Below are positions 62,579 through 64,000 of a DNA stretch of 64,000 bases, piece by piece. Both the position numbers and the translations under genes were made by a program. The notes beneath the pieces are model-generated. The model saw nothing but the letters and a program-made list of their open reading frames with translations, was not told where the DNA came from and did not search any database. Each line of letters opens with the position of its first letter. Positions within the stretch are counted from its first letter, which is position 1. The stretch spans positions 310,001 to 374,000 of the forward strand of contig CAWFGS010000001.1 of the NCBI GenBank assembly GCA_963815535.1, written 5' to 3'. The DNA comes from CAWFGS01 sp963815535. Lineage in GTDB: Bacteria > Pseudomonadota > Alphaproteobacteria > Sphingomonadales > Sphingomonadaceae.

Positions 62579-62652
62579 GGGAAAACTCCGTTTGGTCCGT
62601 GGGGACCGGCGGGGCTATCCAAATTGGCTAATGTAGGAAAATGAAACGTGTC

Positions 62653-63554
62653 TTATCGGTTCGCTGCCCGATCCGCCAACGCCAGCAGTTTGCGCGCACG
62701 CGCCAGATGGGGGCGGTCGAGCATCTTGCCCCGATGGCCGATGGTTCCTGCCCCCGGATTGTCCGCAAACAGGGCAACGATTTCCTGCGCCGTCGCGATT
62801 TCCTGCTCGTCGGGAGTGAAGGCCGCGTTGATGATGTCCACCTGCGCCGGGTGAATGGCCAGCATCCCGCGATAGCCTGCGCGCCACATGGCGCCGGCCC
62901 GCGCTGCCAGCGCGTCGGTATCGCGAAAATCCGCCTGAATGGTTTCGATCGGCAGCACATCGGCAGCCACCGCGCCCAGCAGGCACAGGCTGCGCGCAAG
63001 CTCGTAAGTGTGCGCGTATTGGCCACCTCAATTTGGCCATCCGCGATCGTCGTTTCGCTGGCCCCCAACGCGTCCGACAGATCTTCCGCGCCCCAGCTCA
63101 TCGCGACCAGACGCGGCGCGCCTGCATAATCGCCGGTGGTGAACATCGCCGCCGCCGTTTCGGTGACCAATGCGGCCACTTTCGTCGTGCCGCGTTCGAT
63201 ACGGTGCGTCGCTTCCAGCGCGGTCAGATAATGATCGAGCCGTTCGACGTCGCTTCGCCCGTTCGCCTTGGGCAGCAGGATGCCGCCCGGTCCTTCCGCC
63301 ATTATGGCGGCGAGATCGTCCGGCGCGATGCCGCTGTCGAGCGGGTTGATGCGGACCCAGATCCGGGTGCGGTCGCCCTGCGCCGCCAGCGCTTCCTTCA
63401 CCAGTTTGCGCGCCGTCGCTTTGTTCTCGGGCGCAACCGAATCTTCGAGGTCGAGGAGGACGATATCGGCAGCGGACGCGCATGCCTTGGCCATTTTGCG
63501 TTCGCTGTCGCCGGGGGCGAACAGCCACGATCGGGCGAGGAAAGGTTTGGTCAT
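62653..63554 (-). CDS. HpcH/HpaI-family CoA-ester lyase, frameshifted once
   Basis: RSWLFAPGDSERKMAKACAS, ADIVLLDLEDSVAPENKATA (metal-binding acidic motif), IWVRINPLDSG, GGILLPKANGRSDVERLD and, after a frame change near 63000, RGMLAIHPAQVDIINAAFTP are family hallmarks of citrate-lyase beta / malyl-CoA lyase relatives. Substrate (malyl-, citramalyl- or beta-methylmalyl-CoA) cannot be decided. A tRNA follows on the same strand upstream. Confidence 0.85.
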
Positions 63555-63622
63555 GACGGCCCCTTCATTGCCCCATGTGGCAGGGCGCGGTACGTCAGGC
63601 GGGGCAGTCTGGGGGAGGCCAC

Positions 63623-63699
63623 TGGTCGGGACGATAGGATTCGAACCTACGACCCCTACACCCCCAGTGTAGTGCGCTACCGGACTGCGCCACGTCCCG
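63623..63699 (-). tRNA. tRNA-Pro (anticodon GGG)
   Basis: 77 nt on the minus strand. Acceptor CGGGACG/CGTCCCG, anticodon stem CTACA/TGTAG with loop CTGGGGG giving GGG, T-arm GGTTCGAATCC, CCA encoded. It shares its fold and much sequence with the TGG tRNA at 55369. Confidence 0.93.
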
Positions 63700-63904
63700 A
63701 TCAGTGGAGCGCCGCCTTTACGCAGCGCATCAGGCGAAGGCAAGCATTTGTGGCGGACCGTTGGGCGACGTTGCCCTGCCACGATATGATCACACGACAC
63801 GATAATGCGATAACATTGTGCTGGCGGTGCAATGCTGCTAATCGCGCTGGCGGTCGGGCTTCCCGGCTGCACCGACATGTTTTTCTGCCGACAGGTTTTA
63901 TGAA

Positions 63905-64000
63905 ATGATCGAACTACTTGCCGCAGCAGGGGGCGCCGCGCCCCCGGCAGCGTGGATTCAATGGGTACCCATCGTCGGCATGGTGCTCATCTTCTGGTTC
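63905..64000 (+). CDS. yajC: YajC, preprotein translocase accessory subunit, N-terminal part
   Basis: The first 32 residues, MIELLAAAGGAAPPAAWIQW then the membrane helix VPIVGMVLIFWF, cut by the window edge. Short N-terminus, Ala/Pro stretch and single helix fit YajC, which associates with SecDF. secD and secF would be expected just beyond the window. Confidence 0.75.
   Translation, partial: MIELLAAAGGAAPPAAWIQWVPIVGMVLIFWF

Overview
The window reads as a chromosomal segment of an alphaproteobacterium, most likely of the order Sphingomonadales (Sphingomonas/Erythrobacter type). I infer this from the GC-rich codon use, a CobS-type ATPase beside a J-domain protein, the coxB-ctaD-ctaB-ctaG-coxC-surf1-thrC order, a class I lysyl-tRNA synthetase, a LOV-HWE histidine kinase, a WalW-type deacetylase paired with a histidine kinase, and a gene-transfer-agent type holin. 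Almost everything is housekeeping: cell wall and export, respiration, cofactors, translation, nucleotides and fatty acids.

Layout. 0-4.4 kb: J-domain protein, an MpaB-like oxygenase, cobS and a class A penicillin-binding protein. 4.4-10.8 kb: a long leftward operon pyrE-pdxJ-acpS-lepB-AI-2E transporter-DUF3089 hydrolase-ruvX-two thioesterases, with start/stop overlaps at most junctions. 11-19.6 kb: the aa3 cytochrome oxidase and assembly operon running into thrC and an rRNA methyltransferase. 19.7-22.7 kb: folB, then the molybdopterin genes moaA-moaD-moaE. 22.8-23.8 kb: rplU-rpmA with a strong terminator. 23.8-25.4 kb: a divergent DUF2324 hydrolase / TetR pair separated by two matching palindromic operators. 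25.4-29.8 kb: ygfZ, pyrC, rarD and two envelope proteins. 29.8-45.3 kb: astD, selO, a hydrolase, a glycosyltransferase, a TPR protein with bamB, a PEMT-like methyltransferase, gshA, rsmE, ubiA, sixA and a DinG-like helicase. 45.5-50.9 kb: lysS, the LOV kinase, a prolyl-4-hydroxylase-like oxygenase, an Arg-rich RcnB-like protein and a flavin-binding protein. 50.9-52.1 kb: an AT-richer accessory patch with a membrane-anchored orphan. 52.1-64 kb: ettA, an M28 peptidase, three tRNAs, walW with its kinase, an Lrp regulator, a GFA protein, the aroQ-accB-accC cluster, a GTA-type holin, a CoA-ester lyase and the start of yajC.

The dominant feature of the raw sequence is that well over half of the protein genes, many of them essential (accC, lepB, pyrE, thrC, ettA, rplU, coxB), are broken by single-base indels. 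Long stretches (19.7-22.7, 23.4-29.8 and 45.5-50.3 kb) are free of them. I read this as uncorrected sequencing or assembly error, not decay. Coordinates below therefore span the reconstructed gene across its frame changes, and the approximate shift points are given.

No CRISPR array, complete insertion sequence or prophage is visible. The most interesting leads are the twin operators at 24.7 kb, the LOV kinase, the orphan GTA holin and the 51-52 kb patch.
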